DNA from: Stutzerimonas balearica DSM 6083
GTDB lineage: Bacteria; Pseudomonadota; Gammaproteobacteria; Pseudomonadales; Pseudomonadaceae
NCBI RefSeq assembly: GCF_000818015.1
Contig: NZ_CP007511.1
Span: 62,001-126,000, forward strand
Direction of reading: 5' to 3'
Length of the DNA: 64,000 bases
Shown: positions 1-8,461 of the stretch, one piece after another
Layout: each line of letters begins with the position of its first letter
How positions within the stretch are numbered: the first letter of the stretch is position 1
Position numbers and translations under genes: made by a program
The notes under the pieces: generated by a model
Database searches by the model: none
Seen by the model: the letters and a program-made list of their open reading frames with translations, nothing else
What the model was told of the DNA's origin: nothing

Positions 1-2
1 TG

Positions 3-1331
3 CCGCCGATCGTCGACTTTATCGGCGCGGTGGTGGTGCTGCTCACCGTCGACTGGCGCATGGCCGTGGCGCTGGTGGTGTTCGTCATCGTGGTGGCGCT
101 GCTGATCACCGGCTTCGGCATTCGCGGGCGCAGCAAGCACCAGCGCTTCGCCGCGCAGGCGGCGCGGGTCGGCGGCGAGCTGGTCGATGCGGTGTCCAAC
201 GTCTGGACCATCAAGGCCTTTTCCGCCCGCGACCGCGAGGCCGAGCGCCTGGCCCAGGAGATCGGCAGCGAGGCGCGCGCCCAGCGACGCAGCTGGATGT
301 ACCTGGAAAAGGCCCGCGTACTGCATGACATCTGCCTGTCGCTGATGGCCGGCGGCATGCTGGTATGGGCGATCCGCAGCTGGCTGGGCGGCAGCGTCAG
401 CGCCGGCGACGTGGTGCTGGTCAGCGCGCTGACCTTTCGCATCCTGCATGGCTCGCGCGACCTGGCGCTGGCGCTGGTCGACACCACCCAGCAGGTCGGT
501 GCGATCGCCGACACCCTGCGCATCATCAACCAGCCGCACGGCCTGGCAGACCCTGAGCCGAGGCTGACCCTCGAAGCCGGCGACATCGACTTCGAGCATG
601 TGCGCTTCGGCTACCCGGAGCGGCCAGCGATCTTCGAGGACTTCAACCTGCACATCCCGGCCGGGCAGGCGGTGGGCATCGTCGGCGCCTCGGGCGCGGG
701 CAAGTCGACCCTGCTCGCCCTGCTGCAGCGGCTGGACGACGTGCATGGCGGGCAGATCCTCATCGACGGCCAGGACGTGCGCCAGGTCAGCCAGGACAGC
801 CTGCGCGAGAAGATCGCCGTGGTGCCGCAGGAGACCGCGCTGTTCAACCGCAGCATCCTCGAGAACATCCGCTACGGCCGCCCCGCGGCGAGCGACGAGG
901 AAGTCTACGAGGCGGCACGGCATGCCTTCTGCGACGGCTTCATCCGCGAGTTGCCCGAGGGCTATCGCACGCTCGTCGGCGAGCGCGGGGTGATGCTTTC
1001 CGGCGGCCAGCGCCAGCGCCTGGGGATCGCCCGTGCCTTCCTCAAGGATGCGCCGATCCTGATTCTCGACGAAGCCACCTCGGCACTCGACACGCAGTCC
1101 GAGGCGGAGATTCAGGACGCCCTGAACCAGCTCATCCAGGGCCGCACGGTGGTCGCCGTGGCGCACCGACTGTCGACCCTGGCGGGGTTCGACCGCATCG
1201 TCGTGCTGCGCGAGGGGCACATCGTCGAGGACGGCCCGCCGCACGAGCTGCGCCGCCGCGGTGGCGAGTTCGAGGCGCTCTGGCGCATGCAGGCCGAGGG
1301 CTTCAGCCGCGAGCCCGGCGCGGTCACGTGA
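3..1331 (+). CDS. ABC transporter, permease-ATPase fusion (5' truncated by window edge)
   Basis: This is the 3' part of an exporter-type ABC half-transporter in which membrane and nucleotide-binding domains are fused. The frame is open from base 3, so the true start lies upstream. Roughly the first 170 visible residues are the end of the transmembrane domain. The ATPase follows, with Walker A GASGAGKST (around base 684), the signature LSGGQ (bases 996-1010), Walker B ILILDEATS (around 1060-1085) and an H-loop in VAVAHRLS. All ATPase motifs are intact. Such proteins normally dimerise in the inner membrane and export lipids, peptides or drugs. The substrate cannot be told from this fragment. 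Confidence 0.93.
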   Translation, partial: PPIVDFIGAVVVLLTVDWRMAVALVVFVIVVALLITGFGIRGRSKHQRFAAQAARVGGELVDAVSNVWTIKAFSARDREAERLAQEIGSEARAQRRSWMYLEKARVLHDICLSLMAGGMLVWAIRSWLGGSVSAGDVVLVSALTFRILHGSRDLALALVDTTQQVGAIADTLRIINQPHGLADPEPRLTLEAGDIDFEHVRFGYPERPAIFEDFNLHIPAGQAVGIVGASGAGKSTLLALLQRLDDVHGGQILIDGQDVRQVSQDSLREKIAVVPQETALFNRSILENIRYGRPAASDEEVYEAARHAFCDGFIRELPEGYRTLVGERGVMLSGGQRQRLGIARAFLKDAPILILDEATSALDTQSEAEIQDALNQLIQGRTVVAVAHRLSTLAGFDRIVVLREGHIVEDGPPHELRRRGGEFEALWRMQAEGFSREPGAVT

Positions 1332-1543
1332 AGCGCGCCGCGGTGGACTCCAGCAGCATCCGCTCGCTGGGCTACGCTGAAGACGAGCAGGCACTGGAAG
1401 TCGAGTTCCACAACGGTAGCCTGTACCGCTACGAACGGGTTCCGCCCGAAGCGGTGCAGGCCCTGCTGGCGGCCGACTCGCTGGGCCGGCATTTCAACCA
1501 GGTGTTCAAGCCCTGTCAGTTTCCCTACCGGCGCCTGCGCTGA
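1328..1543 (+). CDS. KTSC domain-containing small protein
   Basis: A 71-residue protein that fills the KTSC-domain pattern: an opening SSSIRSLGY stretch, then LEVEFHNGSLYRYERVP and a closing FPYRRL. KTSC proteins are small and cytoplasmic, sometimes linked to lysyl-tRNA synthetase-like contexts, with no settled function. The GTG start overlaps the TGA stop of the ABC transporter by four bases (GTGA), so translation is probably coupled. The next gene is about 100 bases downstream with its own ribosome binding site. Confidence 0.8.
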   Translation: MKRAAVDSSSIRSLGYAEDEQALEVEFHNGSLYRYERVPPEAVQALLAADSLGRHFNQVFKPCQFPYRRLR

Positions 1544-1647
1544 GGCCGTTGCGCCTGGCGCTTTGAACTAAGCCGGCGCTGCCAGCCTCAGAAAGCAGAC
1601 AGGACGAATCTTCGAGCGGAGGCTCGCCAGACCAGAAGGGGTTATCT

Positions 1648-1863
1648 ATGTCGGATCATCACACTTATAAGAAGATCGAGATCGTCGGCTCCTCGCGCAC
1701 CAGCGTCGACGATGCCATTCAGAATGCCGTCGCCGAAGCGAGCAAGACGCTGGAAAACGTCGAGTGGTTCGAGGTCGGCGAAATCCGCGGCCATGTCGAG
1801 AACGGCAAGGTCGCGCATTTCCAGGTCACCATGAAGGTCGGCTTCCGCCTGCGCGACAGCTGA
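1648..1863 (+). CDS. dodecin, flavin-binding storage protein
   Basis: A 71-residue protein with the full dodecin pattern: KKIEIVGSS at the N-terminus, a single helix (DDAIQNAVAEASKTL), then the WFEVGEIRGHVENGKV strands and FQVTMKVGFRL at the end. Dodecins form hollow 12-mers that bind pairs of FMN, riboflavin or CoA-type ligands in the cytoplasm and buffer free flavin. The tryptophan that stacks on the flavin in bacterial dodecins is present (the W of EWFEVGEI). A strong AAGGGG ribosome binding site precedes the ATG. It appears monocistronic. Confidence 0.93.
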   Translation: MSDHHTYKKIEIVGSSRTSVDDAIQNAVAEASKTLENVEWFEVGEIRGHVENGKVAHFQVTMKVGFRLRDS

Positions 1864-2071
1864 TCCCCCGACGGCTGGGGCGCGCCCGCGCCCTGGCGTC
1901 GCCCCGCCGCAGACTCCGCTGGCCTTTCCCGGCCGCGCCAATCGACCTCCCCGCCCCGCTGACACGCGCGCCGCTCTGCGCTGCGGCTCGGCGTGCCATT
2001 GCCTGGGGTTTTCCGTCGTGCATTTGCGCCATCGAGGCCGACCGGCGGTGGGTGCCTGGGCACTAATACAG

Positions 2072-2090
2072 TTGCGAATCATTATTGCTA
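2072..2090 (+). promoter_or_regulatory. putative Fur box upstream of the TonB receptor
   Basis: TTGCGAATCATTATTGCTA lies in an unusually A+T-rich patch about 65 bases before the receptor start. It matches the central AATCATTAT part of the 19-bp Fur consensus, with imperfect outer arms. Fur would repress the downstream siderophore-receptor operon when iron is plentiful. The rest of 1864-2153 holds no gene I can support. Confidence 0.6.
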
Positions 2091-2153
2091 AATATAGCAT
2101 TTTGCAATTGCGCCCAATCGCACCCGTTTCCGGTCCTCCACAGGTCTTCTTCG

Positions 2154-4367
2154 ATGCGCCGATATCCGAACAAACCCGGTCACTTCTACGCCCTGCTGCC
2201 CCTCTGCCTCGCCATTGGCAGCACGGCTTACGCTGCAACCCCGACGGACCGGGACGCCGCTGCCGACCCCAAGGCCCAGGCCGAGCAACCGCTGGCGCTG
2301 CCGGCAACCGAGATCGTCGCCAGCGCCGATGCCTCGGCCGACGGCCTGACCCAGCCCTACGCCGGTGAGCAGGTTGCCCGTGGCGGCCGGGTCGGCATCC
2401 TCGGCAACCGCGACTACATGGAAACGCCGTTCACCTCGACGTCCTACACCTCGCAGCTGATCCAGGACCAGCAGGCGCGCAGCGTGTCCGACGTGCTGCA
2501 GAACGATCCTTCGGTGCGCGTCGCCCGCGGCTTCGGCAACTTCCAGGAGCTGTACGTGGTCCGCGGCTTCCCGCTGTTCTCCGACGACATTTCCTACAAC
2601 GGCCTCTATGGCCTGCTGCCACGCCAGTATGTGGCCGCCGAATTCATCGAGCGCGTGGAAGTGTTCCGCGGCGCCAACACCTTCCTCAACGGCGCGGCGC
2701 CGGGCGGCAGCGGCATTGGCGGGGCGATCAACATCCTGCCCAAGCGCGCGCCGAACGAGCCGCTGACGCGTCTGACCCTCGGCGCCGAGAGCGGCGGCCA
2801 GGCGATGACCCATGCCGATATCGCCCGCCGCTTCGGCGAAGAGCAACGCTTCGGCGTACGCCTGAACGCGGCCAAGCGCGCCGGCGAGACCACGGTCGAG
2901 GACGAGGATCGCACCCTCGACATGTTCGCCCTCGGCCTCGACTACCAGGGCGACAACCTCCGCCTCTCGGGCGACATCGGCCACCAGTACCACTTCATCG
3001 ACCAGCCGCGGCCGAGCGTGACCCCCAACGGCGGCCTTCCCAGCGCGCCGGATGCCGACGACAACTTCGCCCAGCCCTGGACCTACTCGAAGGAGAAACA
3101 GACCTTTGGCACCTTCCGCGCCGAATACGATTTCTCCGACGCCGTGACCGGCTGGCTCGCAGCCGGCGTGCGCGAAGGCGAGGAGAAGAACCGCTTGGCC
3201 AGCATGAAGGCGGGCAGCACCGGATCGGGCACCTTCTATCGCTTCGACAACGTGCGTGAGGAGGAAGTATTCACCAGCGAAGTGGGCCTTCGCGCGCGCG
3301 GCCGGACCGGCGACGTCTCACACGAGTGGGTAATGTCGGCGGCCATGTTCGACCTCGAGGCCCGCAACGCCTACGCCATGTCGGGCAACTACGCAGCGGA
3401 CATCTACCAGCCGTTCGCCGTCGCGATGCCGGATGCGATCTGGTTTGGCGGCGCGATGTCCAACCCCAACGTCACCGAGCGCACCCAGACCCAGAGCCTG
3501 GCCATTGCCGATACCCTGGGGTTCATGGACGAGCGCCTGCTGGTCACGCTCGGCGCGCGCCGCCAGGGCATCGAAGCCAAGACCTACGACTACAACAGCG
3601 CTGACCGGCTGTCCTCGTACAACCGCTACAAGAACAGCCCGGTTGCCGGCGTGGTGTATCAGCTGACCGACGAGCTGTCGGTCTATGCCAACTACATCGA
3701 GGGCCTGGTCAAAGGCGACATCGCGCCAGCCAGCAGCGGTGGCGTGGCCGTCGTCAATGCCGGCGAGGCGCTGGAACCCTACGTTTCGGAGCAGACCGAG
3801 GTCGGCATCAAGTACGACGGCGGCAGTCTCGGCGGCAGCCTGGCGCTGTTCACCACCGAACGTCCGTTCAGCACGGTTGAAAACGGCGTGTTCACCGACG
3901 GCGGTGAACAGCGCAACCGCGGCATCGAGCTGTCGGTGTTCGGTGAGCCGACCTACGGCGTGCGCCTGCTCGGCGGCCTGACCCTGCTCGACGCCGAGCT
4001 GACCAGCACCCAGGACGGCGCCAACGAAGGCAATCGCGCCATCGGCGTGCCGCGCACCCAGGCCAACCTTGGCGGCGAATGGGACGTGCCGGGCACCAAC
4101 GGCCTGACCCTGACCAGCCGCGTGGTCTACACCAGCAGCCAGTACGCCGATGCCGCCAATGACCTGGAAGCGCCTTCCTGGACGCGTCTGGACCTCGGTG
4201 CCCGCTACCGCATGGTGCTCGACGAGCGCGACGTGACCCTGCGCGCGCGCCTGGACAACGTGACCGGGCGGGACTACTGGGCCTCGGTGGGCGGCTACCC
4301 GAACGCCAACTACCTGGTCCTCGGCGCCCCGCGTACGCTCACGGTCAGCGCCACGGTCGACTTCTGA
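2154..4367 (+). CDS. TonB-dependent siderophore receptor
   Basis: A 737-residue outer-membrane receptor for an iron chelate. The start at the MRRYPNK codon was chosen because it gives a signal peptide (LLPLCLAIGSTAYA). The frame runs 23 codons further upstream, but that stretch overlaps the Fur box and lacks signal-peptide character. The plug domain begins near residue 80 (VSDVLQNDPSVRV, YVVRGF, VEVFRGANTFLNG, GGAINILPKR). A beta-barrel follows, ending in the typical aromatic C-terminal strand (TLTVSATVDF). No N-terminal STN signalling domain and no adjacent sigma/anti-sigma pair are present, so regulation is probably by Fur alone. The ligand is unknown. The gene overlaps the PepSY gene by one base. 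Confidence 0.93.
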   Translation: MRRYPNKPGHFYALLPLCLAIGSTAYAATPTDRDAAADPKAQAEQPLALPATEIVASADASADGLTQPYAGEQVARGGRVGILGNRDYMETPFTSTSYTSQLIQDQQARSVSDVLQNDPSVRVARGFGNFQELYVVRGFPLFSDDISYNGLYGLLPRQYVAAEFIERVEVFRGANTFLNGAAPGGSGIGGAINILPKRAPNEPLTRLTLGAESGGQAMTHADIARRFGEEQRFGVRLNAAKRAGETTVEDEDRTLDMFALGLDYQGDNLRLSGDIGHQYHFIDQPRPSVTPNGGLPSAPDADDNFAQPWTYSKEKQTFGTFRAEYDFSDAVTGWLAAGVREGEEKNRLASMKAGSTGSGTFYRFDNVREEEVFTSEVGLRARGRTGDVSHEWVMSAAMFDLEARNAYAMSGNYAADIYQPFAVAMPDAIWFGGAMSNPNVTERTQTQSLAIADTLGFMDERLLVTLGARRQGIEAKTYDYNSADRLSSYNRYKNSPVAGVVYQLTDELSVYANYIEGLVKGDIAPASSGGVAVVNAGEALEPYVSEQTEVGIKYDGGSLGGSLALFTTERPFSTVENGVFTDGGEQRNRGIELSVFGEPTYGVRLLGGLTLLDAELTSTQDGANEGNRAIGVPRTQANLGGEWDVPGTNGLTLTSRVVYTSSQYADAANDLEAPSWTRLDLGARYRMVLDERDVTLRARLDNVTGRDYWASVGGYPNANYLVLGAPRTLTVSATVDF

Positions 4368-5497
4368 TGCAGGCAGTCACCCTGCGGCGCTGGGGCTGGG
4401 TCCACAAGTGGTCCAGCCTCGTCTCTACGCTGTTCATCCTGCTGCTGTGCCTGACCGGCTTGCCGCTGATCTTCTCGCACGAGATCGAGCACCTGGCCGG
4501 CAGCGAGATCGAAGCGCCGACGATGCCCGAGGGCACGCCGCGCGCTGCGCTCGACCGGGTCGCCGCCGAAGCGGTGAAGGCCTATCCGGGGCTGGTGCCG
4601 CTGTACCTCTTCGCCGAGGAAGACGCGCCGGATGTCTGGTACGTCAAGCTCGACACGCGGGTCGACACCGATGAAAGCGCCTCGACGCTGATCCTTTCCG
4701 ACGCGCGCACGGCCGAGGTGCTCGGCGCGCCGAACTTCGACGAAGGCTTCATGAGCGTGATGTACCGCCTGCACGTGGACCTCTACGCGGGGCTCGCCGG
4801 CAAGCTGTTTCTCGGTTTCATGGGCCTGCTGCTGATGGTGGCGATCATCTCCGGCGTGGTGCTCTACGCGCCCTTCATGCGCAAGCTTCGCTTCGGCGAG
4901 GTACGTCAGGAACGCACCGCGCGCACCCGCTGGCTGGACCTGCACAACCTGCTGGGCATCGTCACCCTGGTCTGGGCCCTGGCGGTGGGCTTCACCGGGG
5001 TGATCAATACCTGGGCAGACCTGATCTTCCAGGCCTGGCAGGCCGAACAGGTCGCCGCACTGCAAGCCGGTGAGACCCGCGTGCTGCTCGCGGCCGACGC
5101 CAGCGAGGCGCCCGCTGCCGACGGCTCACTGCAGACCGCGGTCGACCGCGTGCTGGCCGCCGCACCCGGCATGGCGGTGTCGATGATTGCCTACCCCGGC
5201 ACGCTGCGCGCCACGCCGGAGCATGTCGCGGTGATCCTGCGCGGCGACACACCGCTGACCTCGCGCCTGACCCAGGCGCTGCTGGTCGACCCGGCCAGTG
5301 GCGAGGTGCTCGAAGCGGGCCCCCGGCCTTGGTACGTCACCGCGCTGCAACTGTCCGAGCCGCTGCATTTCGGCGATTACGCCGGCCTGCCGCTGAAGGT
5401 CCTCTGGGCGCTGCTGGACATCCTCACCCTCGTCGTCCTGGGCAGCGGGCTGTACCTGTGGCTCAAGCGCGGTGCGACGGCGGAGGTGCGGGCATGA
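4367..5497 (+). CDS. PepSY-domain membrane protein, likely ferric-siderophore reductase (FoxB-like)
   Basis: A 376-residue inner-membrane protein with a PepSY_TM layout: a TM helix at 14-37, a periplasmic segment, TMs near 145-170 and 192-216, a second periplasmic segment, and a last TM near 345-368. Histidines sit at the membrane edges (H13, H38, H42, H136, H193). P. aeruginosa FoxB, a structurally studied member of this architecture, is a di-haem siderophore reductase. The same role here is inferred from size, histidines and position directly behind a siderophore receptor. Its ATG overlaps the receptor stop (TGATG). Confidence 0.8.
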   Translation: MQAVTLRRWGWVHKWSSLVSTLFILLLCLTGLPLIFSHEIEHLAGSEIEAPTMPEGTPRAALDRVAAEAVKAYPGLVPLYLFAEEDAPDVWYVKLDTRVDTDESASTLILSDARTAEVLGAPNFDEGFMSVMYRLHVDLYAGLAGKLFLGFMGLLLMVAIISGVVLYAPFMRKLRFGEVRQERTARTRWLDLHNLLGIVTLVWALAVGFTGVINTWADLIFQAWQAEQVAALQAGETRVLLAADASEAPAADGSLQTAVDRVLAAAPGMAVSMIAYPGTLRATPEHVAVILRGDTPLTSRLTQALLVDPASGEVLEAGPRPWYVTALQLSEPLHFGDYAGLPLKVLWALLDILTLVVLGSGLYLWLKRGATAEVRA

Positions 5498-5706
5498 TGC
5501 GCATCTGGCTTTGGCCGGTGGCGATTGCCCTGGCCTCGGCGCTCGGGCTGATCGCCGGACTGGTCTCCGAAGGCGCCGGCGACTGGCTGAGCTGGCTGGC
5601 CCTCGGCCTGCCGACGGCGCTCGGCCTGCAGGGCCTGTGGCGCGGCCGCGGCCAGCGCTCCGTGCCGCTCAGTCGGCCAGTGCCTCGGCGAGCTGGTCGA
5701 GGCTGA
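5494..5706 (+). CDS. small two-helix membrane protein of the iron operon
   Basis: A 70-residue protein starting at the ATG that overlaps the PepSY stop (ATGA). It has two hydrophobic helices (about residues 5-24 and 30-47) and a basic tail. I do not recognise a family with certainty, though small membrane proteins often accompany PepSY reductases. Its last 38 bases overlap the 3' end of the convergent histidine kinase gene, so the basic C-terminal tail is encoded antisense to the kinase's last codons. Alternative: a shorter product. The coupled start is the main support. Confidence 0.6.
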   Translation: MMRIWLWPVAIALASALGLIAGLVSEGAGDWLSWLALGLPTALGLQGLWRGRGQRSVPLSRPVPRRAGRG

Positions 5707-8461
5707 ACGGCTTGGGCAGCGAGCGTGCCGGCAGTCGCGTCTTGATGCGGCCTTCGCCGGAGACGAAGATCAGCCGCAGCCAGGGCTGAACCTGCAGGGC
5801 CTGCACGGCGAAATCGAGGCCCGAGCGCCCGGGCAGGTTGACGTCCAGCAGCAGCAGGTCGAAGCGCTGCTCGCCCAGGGCCAGCTCGGCCTGCTCGGCA
5901 TCGGCATAACCCCGGACCCGATAGCCCAGTTCCTCGACCATCTCGCCGGTCAGCGTGAGCAGCGCCGGTTGATCCTCGACCACCATCACCAGCGGCGCTT
6001 CGCCCGGCCGGGCCTCGGTTTCGTGCGTGGCCAGCAGCTGGCGTACCTTGCGCGCCAGGTCCTCCTGGCGATACGGCTTGCTCAGCAGCTCCACGCCGGC
6101 GTCCAGGCGCCCGCCATGCACGATGGCGTTGCGCGTGTAGCCACTGGTGAAGAGCACCGCGATGCCGGGCTGCAGCAGGCGCGCCTGGCGGGCCAGCTCC
6201 GGGCTGCTGACCGGCCCCGGCATCACCACGTCGGTGAACAGCAGGTCGATCGCCAGGCCGCTGCCGAGAATGCCCAGCGCCGCCTGCGCATCGTTGGCCC
6301 TGAGCACCTGATAGCCCAGCCCCTCGAGCAGCTCGACCACCGTGGCCTGCACCGGCAGGTCGTCCTCGACCACCAGGATGGTCTCGCTGCCGCCGACGAC
6401 CGGGCCGGCGGCCGGTTGCACGGCGAGCACTTCCGGCTGCTCGGTGCGCGGCAGGTAGAGCTTGACCGTGGTGCCGCTGCCCGGCTCGCTGTACAGGCGG
6501 ATGTGCCCGCCGCTCTGCTTGGCGAAACCGTAGGCCATGCTCAGCCCCAGCCCGGTGCCGCGCCCTTCCGGCTTGGTGGTGAAGAAGGGCTCGAAGGCCT
6601 GCTCGACGACTTCGGCGGGCATGCCGACGCCGGTGTCGGACACCGCCAGCAGCACGTACTGGCCGGGCGTCACGTCGCTCTGGGTACTGGCATAGAGTTC
6701 GTCGAGCATGGCATTGCCGAGCTCCAGGGTCAGCCGGCCGCCTTCGGGCATGGCGTCACGGGCGTTGATCGCCAGGTTCAGCACCACCTGCTCGAGCTGG
6801 TGGGCGTCGACCATGGTGGTCCAGAGCCCGCCGGCCACCACCGTCTCGATCTCGATGCGCTCGCCGAGCGCCTGGCGCAGCAACTCGTCGAGCTCGCGCA
6901 GCAGACGCGCCAGGTTGGTCGGTTGCGGGCGCAGCGGCTGGCGGCGGGCGAAGGCGAGCAGCTGCCGGGCGAGCTTGGCCCCGCGCTCGACCGCCGAGCT
7001 GGCGGCGTCGACCCGCTTGGCCGCCGGGCGGTTGTCCTGCAGCAGCGGCTGCAGCAGTTGCAGGTTGCCGGCGATCACCTGCAGCACGTTGTTGAAGTCG
7101 TGCGCCACGCCGCCGGTGAGCTTGCCGATGGCCTCGAGCTTCTGCGACTGGTACAGCGCCTGGCGGCTGACCTCCAGCTCGCGGGTGCGCTCCTCGACCA
7201 GCTCCAGCAGGTGTTCGCGCGAGCGCTGGAGTTCTTCCTGCGCCAGCACCTGGGCGGTGACGTCATGACCCTGGCAGAAGATGCCGCTGACCTGGTCGTC
7301 CTCGGTCAGCACCGGCTGGAAGACGAAATCGACGAAGCGGCGCTCGGCCTTGCCGCCGCCCTCGGGGCGCACGCGCACCGCGAGATTGCGCCCGACATAG
7401 GGCCGGCCGGTGACGTAGACCTGCTGCAGGAGGTCGGCGACGGCGCGGCTTTCGAGCTGCGGAAAGGCCTTGAAGGCCGGGCTGCCGATCACCTCGCGCG
7501 TGCCGACCAGCTCATGGAACGCGCGATTGGCGATCTGCAGGACGTGTTCGGGGCCCTGGGTGATGGCGATGAAGCCCGGCGCCTGATCGAACAGGCGCTG
7601 CAGGTGCCGGCGCTCCTCGGTCAGTACCCGGCCCTGGCGTTCGCTGGCGCGCCGCTCGGCGACCAGCGCGGAGACGTCGCGCAGGCTCAACGCCGCGCCG
7701 ACCACGTCGCCCTGCGGTGCGGTGACGGCCGCGACCACGGCTTCCAGCGTGCGGCCAGTGGCCGGGTCGTTGAACTGCAGGGTGCGCGTCGTGCCGCTCT
7801 GCAGCGTGCTAGCCAGCGCACCACCGAGCGCCGGCGTCCAGAACGGCAGGCTGGCTGCGTTGCGCCCGAGCGTCTGCACCCGGGTCTGGCCGAACAGCTC
7901 GACGGCGCCGGCGCTCCAGTAGAGTACCGCGTGCTGGCTGTCGAGGCCGACGATGGCATCGCGCGCGGCGTCGATGAAATGGTGCAGATACAGGTCGGCC
8001 TCGGCCGGCGAGCGCTTGCCCGCTGCCTGCGCGGCGTCCATGTGGGCGTTGGCGCGCGCCAGGGTGGTACGCAGGCGGGCACGGCGGCGCACGTCTGCCA
8101 GGGTCTGGTCGAGCACCCGCGGCAGCTGAGCGCTCTCGACGATCGACCAGTGCGGCCCGAGCAGTGGCGCCGGGCCGAGCTCGCGGCGCAGCGTACTCGC
8201 CTCGGCATCGGTGCTGAGGAACAGCAGCTGGCTGCGTTTCCAGCGCATGCGCAGCTGCCGGGCCAGGCTGACCGGGCGCAGCAGGCCCGGCGCCAGCATG
8301 ACCAGCGCCGGCTCCGGCGCGTCGCCCGGCAGCTCGCCGGCCGGGTCGAACAGGCGCAGCTGGCAGTGGCGCTCGGCGGCCAGCGCGGCGACCCGCTGGT
8401 GCAGTGCGAGGTCGCCGTCGTCGAGCAGCGCCAGGCAATCGAGCTGCAGCTCGGGGTTCAT
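5669..8461 (-). CDS. soluble hybrid sensor histidine kinase with two receiver domains
   Basis: A 930-residue protein without membrane segments. Residues 1-130 look like a degenerate receiver-like domain. PAS-type regions follow near 160-280 and 290-420, then a coiled coil, HisKA with phospho-accepting H454 in GGVAHDFNN, and a HATPase with N box (LNLAINARDAMPEGG), G1 (DTGVGM) and G2 (GRGTGLGLSMAYG). Two receivers end the protein, with phosphorylatable aspartates at D744 (TDVVMPG) and D873 (LLDVNLPG). The start ATG overlaps the acyl-CoA-dehydrogenase-like gene stop (ATGA), indicating translational coupling. A cytosolic signal is expected. No separate response regulator lies nearby, so the output may be a remote partner. 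Confidence 0.9.
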   Translation of the reverse strand: MNPELQLDCLALLDDGDLALHQRVAALAAERHCQLRLFDPAGELPGDAPEPALVMLAPGLLRPVSLARQLRMRWKRSQLLFLSTDAEASTLRRELGPAPLLGPHWSIVESAQLPRVLDQTLADVRRRARLRTTLARANAHMDAAQAAGKRSPAEADLYLHHFIDAARDAIVGLDSQHAVLYWSAGAVELFGQTRVQTLGRNAASLPFWTPALGGALASTLQSGTTRTLQFNDPATGRTLEAVVAAVTAPQGDVVGAALSLRDVSALVAERRASERQGRVLTEERRHLQRLFDQAPGFIAITQGPEHVLQIANRAFHELVGTREVIGSPAFKAFPQLESRAVADLLQQVYVTGRPYVGRNLAVRVRPEGGGKAERRFVDFVFQPVLTEDDQVSGIFCQGHDVTAQVLAQEELQRSREHLLELVEERTRELEVSRQALYQSQKLEAIGKLTGGVAHDFNNVLQVIAGNLQLLQPLLQDNRPAAKRVDAASSAVERGAKLARQLLAFARRQPLRPQPTNLARLLRELDELLRQALGERIEIETVVAGGLWTTMVDAHQLEQVVLNLAINARDAMPEGGRLTLELGNAMLDELYASTQSDVTPGQYVLLAVSDTGVGMPAEVVEQAFEPFFTTKPEGRGTGLGLSMAYGFAKQSGGHIRLYSEPGSGTTVKLYLPRTEQPEVLAVQPAAGPVVGGSETILVVEDDLPVQATVVELLEGLGYQVLRANDAQAALGILGSGLAIDLLFTDVVMPGPVSSPELARQARLLQPGIAVLFTSGYTRNAIVHGGRLDAGVELLSKPYRQEDLARKVRQLLATHETEARPGEAPLVMVVEDQPALLTLTGEMVEELGYRVRGYADAEQAELALGEQRFDLLLLDVNLPGRSGLDFAVQALQVQPWLRLIFVSGEGRIKTRLPARSLPKPFSLDQLAEALAD

